Assembly: GCF_020382885.2 (NCBI RefSeq)
Contig: NC_058498.1
Span: 8,530,501 to 8,594,500, forward strand
Origin: Scatophagus argus
Lineage: Eukaryota > Chordata > Actinopteri > Scatophagidae
Direction of reading: 5' to 3'
Length of the DNA stretch: 64,000 nucleotides
The notes below the pieces were generated by a model, which saw only the letters and a program-made list of their open reading frames with translations, made no database searches and was not told the origin of the DNA. Each line of letters opens with the position of its first letter. The first letter of the stretch is position 1. Both the position numbers and the translations under genes were made by a program. Of this stretch, positions 19,832-34,000 are shown one piece after another.

Positions 19832-20644
19832 TTTCCAGCGCGGAGTGACGAGTCACAGCCGGTGTGTGTGTGTGTCTGACTGCGTCGGGGGAGGGCTCCA
19901 CTGCTCTACCTTCATGCTAACAGCACTGAAAGAAACGTATACATCCGGTCACTGACTTCAAAATAAAAGCCACGAATATACTTTATAAAATGGAACCCCG
20001 AGATGTGTTTAAAATGGTAGATTTTGCAGTTTCGGATTTCACACCGTAAAATCTACCGTTTTAATCAGTGATTGAGATGGATAAATAAATAAATAAGAAT
20101 ATGTAAGACTTTGACAGCAAGAAGTGCATGAAAAGATATGTGTCTTTTTAAAGTGTCCCATTAACTGAACATGAACATTTTGTGACCAAAGTGTTCAAAA
20201 TGAAACACATCGTAAAATAACTAATTATATGAAGAAACAAAATATGTATCCATGAAGTGGCAAAATGACCCAATACATTTTTGTAATATATACAGTTTAT
20301 TCATGTCAAAATGTCTCCTTTTTTCAAATTGAGTGTTAATTTCACAAAAGAATGTAACAAATTTAATGCCACTGCTCTTCACCAATTTTAGATGTTATGA
20401 AATTTTTCTAATGTTAGAAAATGGTAATAAAAATGATGCCCCCAATTGTTTCCTTGATGTCTAAGAAATAAGATATATTTGGAATTTTTGCTTGAAACAT
20501 AACAGTTGACTGTTAAAACAGCCTCCAGTTATCTTCTCTTGAACCACTTGATTAAATGAAACTGCTGCACTTGAGTTTACCAGGGAAGAATTGCATCATA
20601 GATTATACTGGGAATTTTCGTATTAGCGTGGGAACGCTGTTTAA

Positions 20645-20697
20645 GATAAGATAAGATAATCCTTTATTAGTCCCATAACAGGGAAATTACAGTATTT
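20645..20697. repeat. Teleost repeat tail (TCCTTTATTAGTCCC type)
   Basis: AAGATAAGATAAGATAATCC followed by TTTATTAGTCCCATAACAGG and GAAATTACAG is the common fish repeat end (TCCTTTATTAGTCCCACAA...GGGAAATT). The tandem AAGAT units are its usual simple-repeat tail. Confidence 0.6.
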
Positions 20698-20889
20698 TTT
20701 TTATTTATTTTTTAAGATAAGATGCATCCTGGGAATCAGTCACAATTCATTTGAGAACGACATGCATGCAGGGCCAGTACAAATCCTGCGCTGTGAGAAT
20801 TCATTTAATAAAATGAATGCGAGTATTTGCAAAGTGCCAGTAATCATCACTTAAAGAGAAGACACAAGGAACCACATTTCCTTCAGTTT

Positions 20890-20895
20890 TTTTAT
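20890..20895 (-). terminator. med26: Candidate poly(A) signal of med26
   Basis: Minus-strand AATAAA about 1.4 kb past the med26 stop codon. No competing gene lies between the two. Confidence 0.35.
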
Positions 20896-22320
20896 TAACA
20901 CATATCAACATGTCCACTTAAAAGGACTAAGTAGCAAATATGTTCTCTTCTGCATTCACTTGAACACAAAAGGCTAATTTCTGTACATTCACTAAGGCTC
21001 TGTCTTTAGGGAAAACACAGGTTTCCATAAGGCAAACAATATCTAAAGGAATGATATTAAGTACTTTATCCAGCATGTCAATTTATATCTTAGTTCTTCC
21101 TGACAGTACAAAGATGCAAGCTAGTCGTATAATCTGTTCCTCCATTTTAATTCATATTTTACAACCTAAATACACAGTAAAGGGAAAAGCCAAGTATAAA
21201 ATTAAATTAGTTCACATTACCAAAATGGGCCATTTTGGAGCCTCTCCCCGTGTAAGCTAGATTGGTGCATCAGCAGGAAAAGTTTAGAAAGTTGCTGCTG
21301 CATCTCTGAACCAATTATAAACAAAGAAATCTAACAAAGGATGATTTAGTGTAGTCTGAACATATATAAAAAATTAAAATTAATACATAAATGTAAATAA
21401 ATATCATTATTGACATTAACACTTCTTTATTGGTGTGTATTATTCTACCCCAACAGGAGGCTCTCTCCCTCTCTCTCATCTCAAAGCTCAGTCACATCTG
21501 GCAGTTTCATGTCACTTTATTTAACATCCAAACTGCACAACGCAAGAAAATATTCAAGCGTTTTAAAACTGAATAGTCCGTTATTCCTTTTGAAAAAAGT
21601 TGAGGCATGAGGCAGTTGTGCGATGGTAAATGTTTTTCACAGCACAAACATTTGATAGTCGTTAATATCAATGGTAATGAGGATAGCTTTTTGAAGATAG
21701 CGTTTATTTCAGCTTTAGCAGCTACACAGCTACACCTGTTCAAGGCGAATGAGGAAATGGCAACAAAAATCTAAGTGGGTTATGTAGCTGTTTGATGTCT
21801 GCTCCAGTCATGTCACTTACTACTCTCTAATGAAAGGCGATAGAGCTCACTGAGTCACAGGTATTTTTAAACATAAAACTGAACCAAACTTAAGATCAGA
21901 ATATACTTCACTGTGGACTGAATATGGGTGTTTGCAAAACTTCAGCAGAGTCAAATTCCACAAGGCATGTGGAGAACGAAAGACGACAAATGTAAAATAA
22001 TAAATGTAGCTAGGCAGTTTAATGTGTTCTCCTCTCTCATAATAAATCTGCGCACTTCTTGAACAGCAACAACTTAATGGTCAGATAATGCATAGGCTTT
22101 TTCCTTTGTGTTGTCCTCACACAATGTTTAAGAACTAATAAAAACATTGATTACACCCTCTGTGCTTTACACACACCCAAGAAGGCAGCACATTGACTTC
22201 ACTTTCACATACGCTGCAGAACATCAGCTCCCACTTAAATGAAGTGACTTCACACATGCAAAGTTGCTCTGCCGTATGACGAAAGCAGTTTACAACCAAT
22301 ACAGGGACCCGACCTCCGTT

Positions 22321-25300
22321 TCAATCCAGACAGACGTACGGTAAGATGTTCAACCTGCTCTCATCTCCATGCGGGTCCAAGGAGATACACTCCGTCCAGT
22401 CAAACCAATTACCTTTTGTGTCGTAGCAACCGTTAACACCGGACCAGTGTTGTGTGTGTAATCTGTCCAGGTCTTCACTGATGACCTCTCTGCTAATCCC
22501 TGGTAAATCCCTGGCTGGGAATTCTGGAGCCAAAGTGTGTGTTTTCTTGGCATCTTTACTTTGGTGTTCGTCTTTTTTCAAAAACTCGGTCATGAAAAAG
22601 TGTGCACCCGGGGTGTGGGCACCTGATGACATCAGCACGTTGCTTTGCTGGCTGAGGTACGACTGGATGATTTCGCTCCTCGACAGCTCTTTCCAGTCGG
22701 TCTGCTGGAAAGGACTGGGAGGAACTGGTGGACTCTGCTTTAACTGTTCTGACCAGTGGGATTCAGGTTTGCGGCCCAGTCTGACCTCCTCCTCCTCCAG
22801 GCAAGACTCCTTATGAAAGGCAGGTTTGATCTGTCCTGTTACAGGGTCAAATGTCAACCTCCTGTCTTTTAACCTGACTGGTTTAGTGCCATCTTCTACA
22901 GCCTGTGCATCTGATTTCACCACGTAGTTCTTAGACTTGTATTTCTGCATTTTCCTTTCCCTTGTATTGCTTACAGCACCACCGTCTTCTATATCAAATC
23001 CATCACTGTAGGAAGAGACATAGGAATTGTGAAGAGATGTATTAGAAGACCTGCTTTCAAAGTCCACATCTGAAGACCACGAACCGTCAGTGTGCAAATC
23101 CTGAACACAAACATTGAGAGCCTGAGGTGAAGACCCCAGCCCGGAGGTGTCCATAGACCCAGGCCTCACAGTGGGTCGAGACAGACTCTGAACTAGTGAT
23201 GCAGTTTGTTTAACACCAGCGTCTTGCCTTGGAGTTTGAGGACTGTGCAAGGAACCACGTGGGCTTCTGGGTCGATAGTGCCCCCCAGAGGCAGCTTGTT
23301 CCTGTCTGGCTTGTCGCTGCAGAACTGATGCTTTTAGCAAAGATGAAGTGCTAGGAGGCTTGTTGTATCCTGGGGTACTTGGATGAGGTTTTACAGCATT
23401 GACAGGAATTTTATTCAGCCTGTCACTGTCCAAAGGCTCAGAAATCTCCCTTTCTAAAGGCTGATGTGCACGACTGTCTGCAAAGATTTCAGAGCTTCCA
23501 CCAATTCCATTGGTTAGCAACTGTTTGGTGTTTTTTATTTTATCATTAAGAGTCGTTTTGGATATCTTGGCTGGTAAGAGCTGTCCTTCCTTCTCATCGC
23601 CCTTACGTTTATTGTTGCTTGGTTTTTCCATCCGAGGTGGGGAGCAGTTGTTGAAGTCATTTCTATTCTTCAGTTCTGGACCTATTTTACCCGATGGCAA
23701 GGTGGCAGTTGAAGCAGAGATGCAGGGATGAGCACCACTGTTGGAAGACCATGATGCCCCAGTGTGTCCTTTGGACAACACCTCAGCTTTCCCTGGCTCA
23801 ATTAGCTTCTGCCAGTTTCGCAGGAGCTTCTTTGCCCTTTTTGCAAGGTCCTCATTCTTGGTTTTCTTCCGGACGTCATTGATGAGCTTGCCGAGACGGG
23901 TTTCCTTGAAGGAGATAAGACTGGTGTCAAACAGCGACTAAGGATTTACTGGGTTCAATTGTATTTTCATTTTATTTTGAATTCAGATACGGTAGGTCTG
24001 AGCGTAACCTACCTCCAGGGCCTCTTTGGTGATAGGATATTTCTCCAAAAAGGAGATCACCTCCATAACTACCACCATGTTGGATATCTGCTAAAAACAT
24101 ACATAAGTTTATACATGACAATCCTCAAACATCATAATGTTGTCTGCCATGTAACAATAACATTCATGTGCAGTTGTTCGTACAGATGTTACAATTTCTG
24201 AGTCAGAACCTTACAGGCCCAATGTGCATAAGTTCCACAGAAAGAGGAATAAAAGGCTGTTACAAGGTTCAAAGCATATTTTGAATAGACTTTCAAATGT
24301 GCACCTGTATGTAAAGACACAATGTACTCATGCTGGTTTCGGGTTCAATATGACAAACTGAGATCGTATGCAAATGTGTTACTTTATACCACAGGAAGAC
24401 CAAGTCAGGTCTTACAGTAAGATAGACCATAGCAGTCTGTTTACTTTCATGTGGGCCTGCACTACAATGACTTAGGTTGGGCAATATGATGGTATACTGT
24501 ATACCATGAGATGATATAAATTTGTCCACCACCAAAGATTTTACCATATTGTTTTTATTTTGGCCCTGGTGCTACACCTGGTAGTACTGTGGGCAATGAT
24601 GCAAATCAACAAAGACTTCATGGCAAGACTGTTTTGTTTTTAATGAAGTACCTAGATTTGACAAGACATTATCATGTGGTTATAGATCATGAGAAAGGAT
24701 TTCGTATCTGTCACCCATAATGCCTTGAAGAGCTGTTTCATCAAATTAGTACAGTAGTAATGTGTATTTCAGGTGACAAAGGATGTTTTTACTCAGATAT
24801 GTGAACGTGTTAGCTCATTAATTCATGTTCTTAAATCATCTGAACACAGCAGCACAGTGTACAGTCCACTCCAGAGGTCATACATTTCTACAGGCTAACT
24901 TCAGTTAATCAAGCTTATGAGATTAACATTGGAATTTTTTTTATATAATTTACAGTTTGAATGCAGTACTAGTGGAAATGAGGAACTGGACAACATCCTG
25001 CGAGATCTGGTATTATACTGTAATGTGGTGCTACACTTGTACTTTTTGGTTGTTCCATGGATCTTGTCTGTCTTTAAAAAGTGCCGCAACACATCATGAC
25101 AACATCATCTGCACAAGGTAAAGCTACAGATGTTATTTTAATCTGTCAGAAGCCTTTACTGAAATCCCAATTAACTACAGTCTGTGTCACTTTTGAATTG
25201 GTAGCTCAGTTTAGAAATCTCCAGACCTGAAGTGCTGTGTATTTTAATGTACACAATTGAGCTAAACTGGCTACACGAGCATTAGCCAGCAGCATTGAGA

Positions 25301-25569
25301 CAGACAGATCTGCACTGCCTGTCAGTACTTAACTTTCGCTAACTAGTGATGTTGGCCAGCTAATTAGCGAGCAAATATTAACTCGTCATGCACTGACTAC
25401 CCCCACTTTCTCTGTGTGGGAAAACGGGGTAGGTTTGGCCTTATCGCCTGCCTTTCTGTGCCCACCTCGTTCATTGGAAACTAGCAGGTATACTCACGTT
25501 GCTCTGACCGTCGATGGCCTGTAGCAGCCGGTCTCTCATCACCTGCGGAGTGGCTGTAGCCGCTGTCAT
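22321..25569 (-). CDS. med26: Mediator of RNA polymerase II transcription subunit 26
   Basis: Nuclear subunit of the Mediator complex that links it to elongation factors. Coding exons are 25498-25569, 24013-24087 and 22321-23904, all phase 0, giving 576 aa (human 600). The N-terminal TFIIS N-domain (about residues 1-95) reads MTAATATPQVMRDRLLQAID, then EVISFLEKYPITKEALEETR, GKLINDVRKKT and LAKRAKKLLRNWQKLIEP. This domain is known to bind TFIID and elongation factors. The middle is long, Ser/Pro/Lys-rich and low in conservation. The C-terminal Mediator-binding part is strongly conserved: KPVRLKDRRLTFDPVTGQIK, FQQTDWKELSRSEIIQSYLS, GAHTPGAHFFM and the end DESRLNILPYVCLD. The start follows the human one. 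An in-frame ATG at 25722 would add 51 Arg/Ser-rich residues with no family support. Confidence 0.97.
24481..24545. repeat. Palindromic GGTATACTGTATACC segment, possible repeat fragment
   Basis: GGTATACTGTATACC at 24491-24505 is a perfect palindrome with 7-bp arms around one base. The flanks CAATATGAT and TTTTACCATATTG are also roughly complementary, so a larger decayed inverted repeat is possible. It lies in med26 intron 1. Confidence 0.3.
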
Positions 25570-27607
25570 CGCCTGGCGGTGTCGCGGGTCAGGACGGACT
25601 CGGACAGCAGAATCCACCGAAGAGGCGGCGGTTGGAAACCTGCCGACACTCACACGCCCGACGGAAGATCTTCTGCCGGAGTGAGCATCATGTTTCAGTG
25701 ATGCTTTTGTCTTTGTTTTCATTCGCTGCCGTCACGATTTGATGATTGGGACGGCAGGAGCAGTAAATCCTCTCCGGGAACCGGCTACCCCCTCGGCTGG
25801 TAGCCTCTTCCTTCTCGCTCTTCTCATCGGGCTTTTTGTGAAGCGCTCGCGCAGAGCATGATGGGAGATTTTTTTTACGTAACCGATTGTTCACGTCCAC
25901 AATCCGCGACATTGTTCTGTGCAATGGGACAATAGTGTGGTTTATACAGCAAAGGATTTCATATTAAACTGATTATTAGCTTTCATACTGTGAAACGTTT
26001 TCCGCCAGAAATTCAAAAAATGCAATTGTATTTTCAATCTGAATACTGTTATTTATTTATATTTTCTGGACGTGCAAGATAGGATATATTCACTTTGGAA
26101 ATTCATTGAAACAGTTCATTAATATGCAGAGATTGAAATATTATTTGCAAAGTCTTTCCTTTAGAGAACTTATATTTGGTTTCATCAACGATAAAGATAA
26201 GTAGACATCTTGTAAATTTTACTGTTATCATGGCGGAATGTCACGTTTCAAATGTAAAATTAATTGTCATATTTCGAAGGAAATTGAACAATGTGATGCC
26301 AGTGTCTCACCATAAAAGCTGTTAAAATCTTATTTATCACGTTTTTCTCGCATTCACCTGCTCATCCAGTTTTAAATACTTTAGAAAATTTGTTTGTTTT
26401 TTTTAAATTTCCTGGCAGATTTCATTTGTCGCGTCTTTGAGTGGATTACGCACGTATCGCTCCTTCGCGAAGGATGTAATTTAAGGAATTCCTTACATTG
26501 TTACTTGATTACACTGTTGCCTTGTTGCAATAAAGCTGGAAGAAAGAATGGACAGGACCGTTTTGCAAGGAACTGACAATAACCACTTGCTACCCCTTTG
26601 ATCATTTTTTCCCCCCATCACCAGACGAATCCTAAAATAACAAGAATGAAAATGGGGCTTCAGAGTCAAAGAAATAAGATGAAATGCAGCAAGAGTACAA
26701 CCATCTCTTTAAAAAGAATTTTAATAGCAGGTACGACCAACTCATGTTTTTTTTTCAGGCTACATAAGAAACAATAAACATTGATAAACCAGATCAACAC
26801 ACCTCACTGTGATTTTGTTTGTTTTTGTTTTGACTTCTGGTACACAAACTGCGACAAAGTGTACAGTTTAAGAAGTGTATAGTAACTGCTGTATGCAGTT
26901 AGTATGCATGTTGTATTATCAGGAGAAAGTATCTCACCATCACGTATGATGTCAATGACAAAGAAAATGTATTTAATGTGAATCAGTCCAGTCAATTAAC
27001 AGACAGCAGGTAAGAAAATTCTATTTTTATTGTTAAGAACAAGGACACATTTACATTATGGTGCATATACATTTACTTACAGCACATGTGCCCAACAGTA
27101 AAGGACAACAGCGTTGTTTTTAATCTGAAAGGCTGCATTAAAATATTCTTTCAACAGAGGAGTTCAGCTGAACTCTGACGGGTGTATAAGTAAAATGCAT
27201 AAATGACTTGTAAGCAACATGATGTGTGAGGTCTTAGGGTCAAGCAAGACCTTTGACTGATGACTCACAGGTATCATGGCTGAGGGCTGTTCATCATTTC
27301 CAGCCCTGGTGTTTCTGTAATAAGCAAACTGACATGTTCTATAAAGGAGCACAAGGGCACAAGAAAACAAATATCCAGCAAAGGCAGGGGTGCTGGTGCA
27401 GTTACAGGTTAAACAAAAAACAGGTAAAAATGTAACATTTTCTGTAAGACAAAATAAATACAACGATTCATAAATTCCTGTACAGCCAGAAGAAGATTTA
27501 TGGTTTGTAGTCATACAGAAAATGGAGTCCAATTAAGGAGAGGTTTATTCCATCCTTCTTGGAAAATCACCATCCTGGTCGAAGTCCAGTCGCCCCACAA
27601 ATGCTGA
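25570..27607. other. Gap between med26 start and smim7 stop
   Basis: The left part is the med26 promoter and 5' UTR. It is GC-richer near 25.5-25.87 kb, with a small minus-strand frame starting ATGTCGCGG at 25912. From 25.93 to 26.8 kb the sequence is AT-rich and featureless. The right part, about 27.0-27.6 kb, is the probable smim7 3' UTR, with a minus-strand AATAAA at 27026-27031. No further gene is seen. Confidence 0.5.
27026..27031 (-). terminator. smim7: Candidate poly(A) signal of smim7
   Basis: Minus-strand AATAAA about 580 bp past the smim7 stop codon. Confidence 0.35.
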
Positions 27608-29551
<1,944 letters not shown>

Positions 29552-31008
29552 TTTGTTCACATCACCCCACGGAGACGCCTCACTTCCGTGTTCGTCTACG
29601 CATTCAGGACTGTGACCAATAGCGTTTCAGTGGCCTGCTGCGCTTGAAACAGCTTTGCCCTGATGCTGGACTTTCAGGTTGGTCCCGCCAGGTAACTTGT
29701 TCTCAGCCTCCTACGCCAATCAAAATTATATATCTGATTTGAGTTATGCCGGCAATAGATGTTAAGGGTCACGGTAAGCTGCGTGGTTGGGTGAATGAGA
29801 TGGTAGGTGTACGGTAGCTAAGAAATTCTGCCTGAAAGACTAAAATTAGGAAAAAACACAAATATATTTTATAGCCATACCTGAGCAACGTGCGCCACCT
29901 CTGGACAAGAAACATAATAGTTGCGGCAGGCTCAGAGCAGAGAGACACTCCAGGGGGCGTATTTGCTTGTTGTTTTAACTGCTTTTAAGTGTGTTACACA
30001 CGAATAATCACCCTAATACTATAATGACTATTTTAAAACACTCAGACACCACTACACCATCTTACATTGTGCAACCCTGAGTATTTGAATTGCTGTTAGA
30101 TTACTGTTAAATTGGTATTGCTGTTATCTGTTAACACCTCCATGAAGGTAAAAGCTCAACATATGTATGGACACATGGTTTCACCAGTGTCCAACAAGGA
30201 TGTTTTTACCCCATCTTTCCATTTTGTTGGTTTTCAATTCTGTCGCTTTGACGCCCCCTGGTGGTGGCGGAGAACGTAGTTCTAATTATCATTTTTTAGG
30301 AATTAAATACATAACGAGAAAGAAAAAAGGGCCAACATTAAATCAGTTTAAAACACATAATATATGACTGATGTGTATTTCTGCGCCTTTGACCACAACA
30401 CGTCTTCTGCATCATTTGGATGGACGCAAACAGCAGGTGATTTTTTACCAAATGGTGCTGAGCTATTTGGGATTAGAGTCGGTCATTCGGCTGTGAGTCA
30501 GCTTTGGTGCAGGATCCGATCCGGATCGTGGGATCTTATTTATGAGAACGTTTATATCCGTATTATTATTCTTGTCTATATTAAAGATGGACACTTGTCT
30601 CGTGCTTTGCTGTGTTTCCGGGCTACAGTCAAACCTCTAACACCGTCTTGCGGCGCAGTTCAGTAACGATTTTCGCCAACGAGGAGGACAAGAAGCCTTT
30701 TGTTTTTACATTTCAAGCAGCTGACACGCTAAACCTCCTATCGCTTCAAAAGCGGAGCAGCTGGCATGGTGGCGCAGATGATGATGATGATGATGATGAT
30801 GATGCTGAGGCTGTGGAGATGAGCGGTATTAATAGGAAGGTTTGAGTGTCACAGCCTTTCACGCTTTCACTGTCGAGAGCGGGGGGCTTGGTGGACAGTC
30901 GGTGGACCGGGTTGGGGGGGCTTTCTCATCCAGACTGCGAAGAAAAAAAAAAAGCAAAACAAAACAACAACAACAAAAAAAGAATTTACAGGTTATCAGA
31001 CAGGCGAC
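29552..31008. other. Shared upstream region of smim7 (-) and tmem38a (+)
   Basis: The two start codons point away from each other across 1.46 kb, so both promoters lie here. The sequence next to smim7 is moderately CG-containing. The stretch before tmem38a (about 30.6-30.96 kb) has a (GAT)9 run, a GTTGGGGGGGCTTTC tract and an A-rich stretch just before the start codon. No TATA box is clear for either gene. Open frames here (30364-30666 and 30842-31177) are not conserved. Confidence 0.6.
30777..30803. repeat. tmem38a: (GAT)9 trinucleotide repeat upstream of tmem38a
   Basis: Nine perfect GAT units, about 0.2 kb upstream of the tmem38a start codon, in the promoter or 5' UTR. Length variation is likely. 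Confidence 0.92.
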
Positions 31009-34000
31009 ATGGAAGTGCTGTCAGTTCTTAATTTGGGCGAGTTTGCCCAAATTTTCTCCAAAATGGGAATGTTCCCTGTGTTTGATCTCGCGTATTACAT
31101 TGTGTCCATCCTCTACCTCAAGTACGAGCCAGGTGAGCGCGTTTTTATTCCTTCTGTTTGCCAGGACTGAGCGTTGACTTTCAGATTAAAACGCATGTTT
31201 CATTATTTGATTAACATCGTTTACCTCTGAGCTGTTCTGCTTGTTATTTTGGCAGGTGCACACTCACCAAAACCTGTGTCTAAACAGGTTATGGTGAGTC
31301 ACTACCAGTCTTAGTAAAGCATTTATTTTCAACAACACAAAGTAAAGATACATCTGGAATTGAAATCTTTCTAACATGGTAATACAACATTTAAACCATC
31401 AAAAACGTTTAAGTCTTTTCTGAGGTGAAAAGCCAGACGTTTGTACAACACACTGAACGTGCATGTGGCCTCTTCTAAAGTTGTTTTTCTATGTTATCTC
31501 AGCACCTTGCTGGAATATCCCTATAGGGACTTTTTGTTGCTGTTATCTGTGTGGCACCCTATCCTTATAAAGCCTGACCTGTTACATAAACTCTAGCAGG
31601 AGCACTTCCACCTCTGCCTGCTTGCTGTGGGTGAATGTCTGGGCAGTCTGACCTCATTCAGAGGTGGATTAAACCGCTCAACTTTGGCTAAAGTCTGATA
31701 TTTTTCAAGATTTAACTCCCGTTGAGGAACTGAGGCTGAACAGAATGAAACCCGAGAGCAAGTCTGTGCATACCAGAAAGTTAGGCAATAAATAGAAGAT
31801 CCTGAAATAGACTGTGTCAGTGGGTCTCTAAAGCCCCTCTACGGCACACATATTTACACGTCATGATAACACATGGAATAAACTCGTTGAGCTAACAGCT
31901 CAGCATGAATTTCTTGTTCCTGGTGGCGTGTAGCTTTTAAAATAACCCATTTTCCAAAGCACTAAAGAAAAAGTTGACTCAAGCGTGAAACTTCAGTCAT
32001 TGTGATGTCAGCTCAAGCGACGGTGAAGATGATAGGAGCACCAAACGCATCTCGAGCTTGTCACCAAATTTGAATATTTACGGGAGCTTCAAGGGAAGCC
32101 TTGGACGTCCATCAAAATCCTTCATAACAAAACAGCTTCTTCAACAGTTTGTAGACAAACAGCAACAGGGATTTAATGTTTTTATTCCATTATCTTCCAC
32201 ATTTCTCGCAACAATGATGCTCAGGTAAATCCAGGAAGATATAGGAGCTACCCCAACAATTTAATTATTTGGTAGCTTGGAAGCTTCTTTAATTCACATG
32301 AGCTGGAGAACATTGATGTAATCTGTTTTTTCTTTTCTATAAAATTCATCTGATCCTACAGTATATCTACATCTACCTATGTTAGTTACTTAGCGATGGT
32401 TAGTTGTAACCATGACGGCGAACTCACTGTGTTTGGTGCTATGACAAGTAAAATTATAACTGAATTGAAAATGCATTGAATGTATTTCCTATTTCACATG
32501 AACCATTAGCCTAATTTAGCTTACATTGTTGACCTTAAAGGGGAACTCCACAGAGTCAGTTTGCATGTCTGCGTCTAATAAAATGACTCTAGTGATGTCA
32601 CTCGAGTCAGCATTATTTGTTGGGTCTGAACACTAGAAATTTGAAAAAGGCTAAATAAAGAGTGTGGCGTTACAAAGACGTGAGCTTACCAGACCTCTAC
32701 AGTTGGCTGCTCGGCTGTGCTTGAGGCTAGCAGTTTGAGGCTACATTAGCTGCTAAGCTCAAGCTGCATCTCACAATGAATTTGGTGGTGGTGTTGTATT
32801 ATGGGTAATGTAGGAGCCAAATTTTGACAAAGAAGAAGAACATGCAGGAATTTAAATGAAATATTTAAAACTGAATTGGTACAGTACTCTTTTAACAGTC
32901 ACACGTGGCGATTTGCTAATTTGAGTGAACACGTGTGCAAAGTCATATATAAACATGGTTATTACTGTCTCTAAGGTTTTAAAGATGTCAAAACAGCCAT
33001 AACTCTATGCTGGATCTCATAGTCCTCATTGTAGTTGAGGTAAAGGGGATCAACTCACTTTTCCTTTCCACATATAACAAACGTTGTATTAAATGAATAG
33101 AAAATGCCAGTTCAGTCCAAAACATCAGTGCGTCAAATGTCTCACCATTGTCTACATGTGTCTTAGTGGAGAGTCCTGGTTCACTGCTGTAAGAGCACAT
33201 GAATGAGTGTGGGGTCAACATGGGCGGAGGAGGACAGACAAGTGTAGGGGTCAAAGGTTAAGACAGGCCTGACAGCTCCAAGGCAGGAGAAGCAATTGAG
33301 CAGAATATATTTATAGGACCGCATGTCTCAGGATCAGATTGCTTTCGGACCGAGCGCCTGTTGCACCATGACACCCACACCCACCTGTTGTTGGAGACTG
33401 GAGATTGTTGGAGCAGATTTATTCAAGTGCTGCTCTGACGTGCGTTTTGGAGCTGTAGCTGCACTTATATAACTAATTCCTTTTAATGCTTAACACTTAC
33501 ATATCTATTTAAAATCTAAAATCTATGCTGTATTTTTTTTAAAATTATTTTTAACTCTGCGACATTTATCTCACAGCTGTAGTTAATGATTATTCCAAAT
33601 TTGCTTCAAAGTGCTGTACAGTAAAGGACAAACTCTCTCCTTAGACCCTTGATTGTAGTATTTCCTTGAGATAAGGAAATACTACAAACAACACAAACAC
33701 ACAAAAGGCAATTCTTAAGCACAACGTTCACACAAACTGAGAGGGAGACAAGATGAGAGAATAAAGATCCAGATTCAACACATCTGGAACATGGCGAGAG
33801 ACAAAGGATGGCCAGTGGTCCAGTCCAGAGAAGCCTGAGAGAAAAGGGGTCAAACAGGAGAAACCGGGGCGAAAAGAGAAAGAGACGCAGACATTCATAT
33901 CCTTGAGTGTACGGAGGGTATAGTAGTATAGTAGACTCTTGTCGGCAGGACAAACATGAAATAAGTACAAGGCTGGACAGATTCACTGGGGAGGCGACTC

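Larger units (their letters stand above)
19832..22320. other. med26: Gap between slc35e1 promoter side and med26 stop; includes med26 3' UTR
   Basis: The right 1.4 kb (about 20.88-22.32 kb) is the probable med26 3' UTR. The left part is the upstream region of slc35e1, with a GC-richer stretch and a short GT run at 19860-19876 just 5' of its start. At 20645-20695 there is a repeat tail (AAGATAAGATAAGATAATCC then TTTATTAGTCCC). No further gene is seen. Confidence 0.5.

Noticed and set aside
25688-25912. 74-codon minus-strand frame upstream of med26, considered as a gene
   Set aside because: No family match. It lies in the likely med26 leader and is reported only as a possible upstream frame.
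33653-33687. MicroRNA precursor
   Set aside because: The stem is only 15 bp with a 5-base loop, shorter than a typical precursor.
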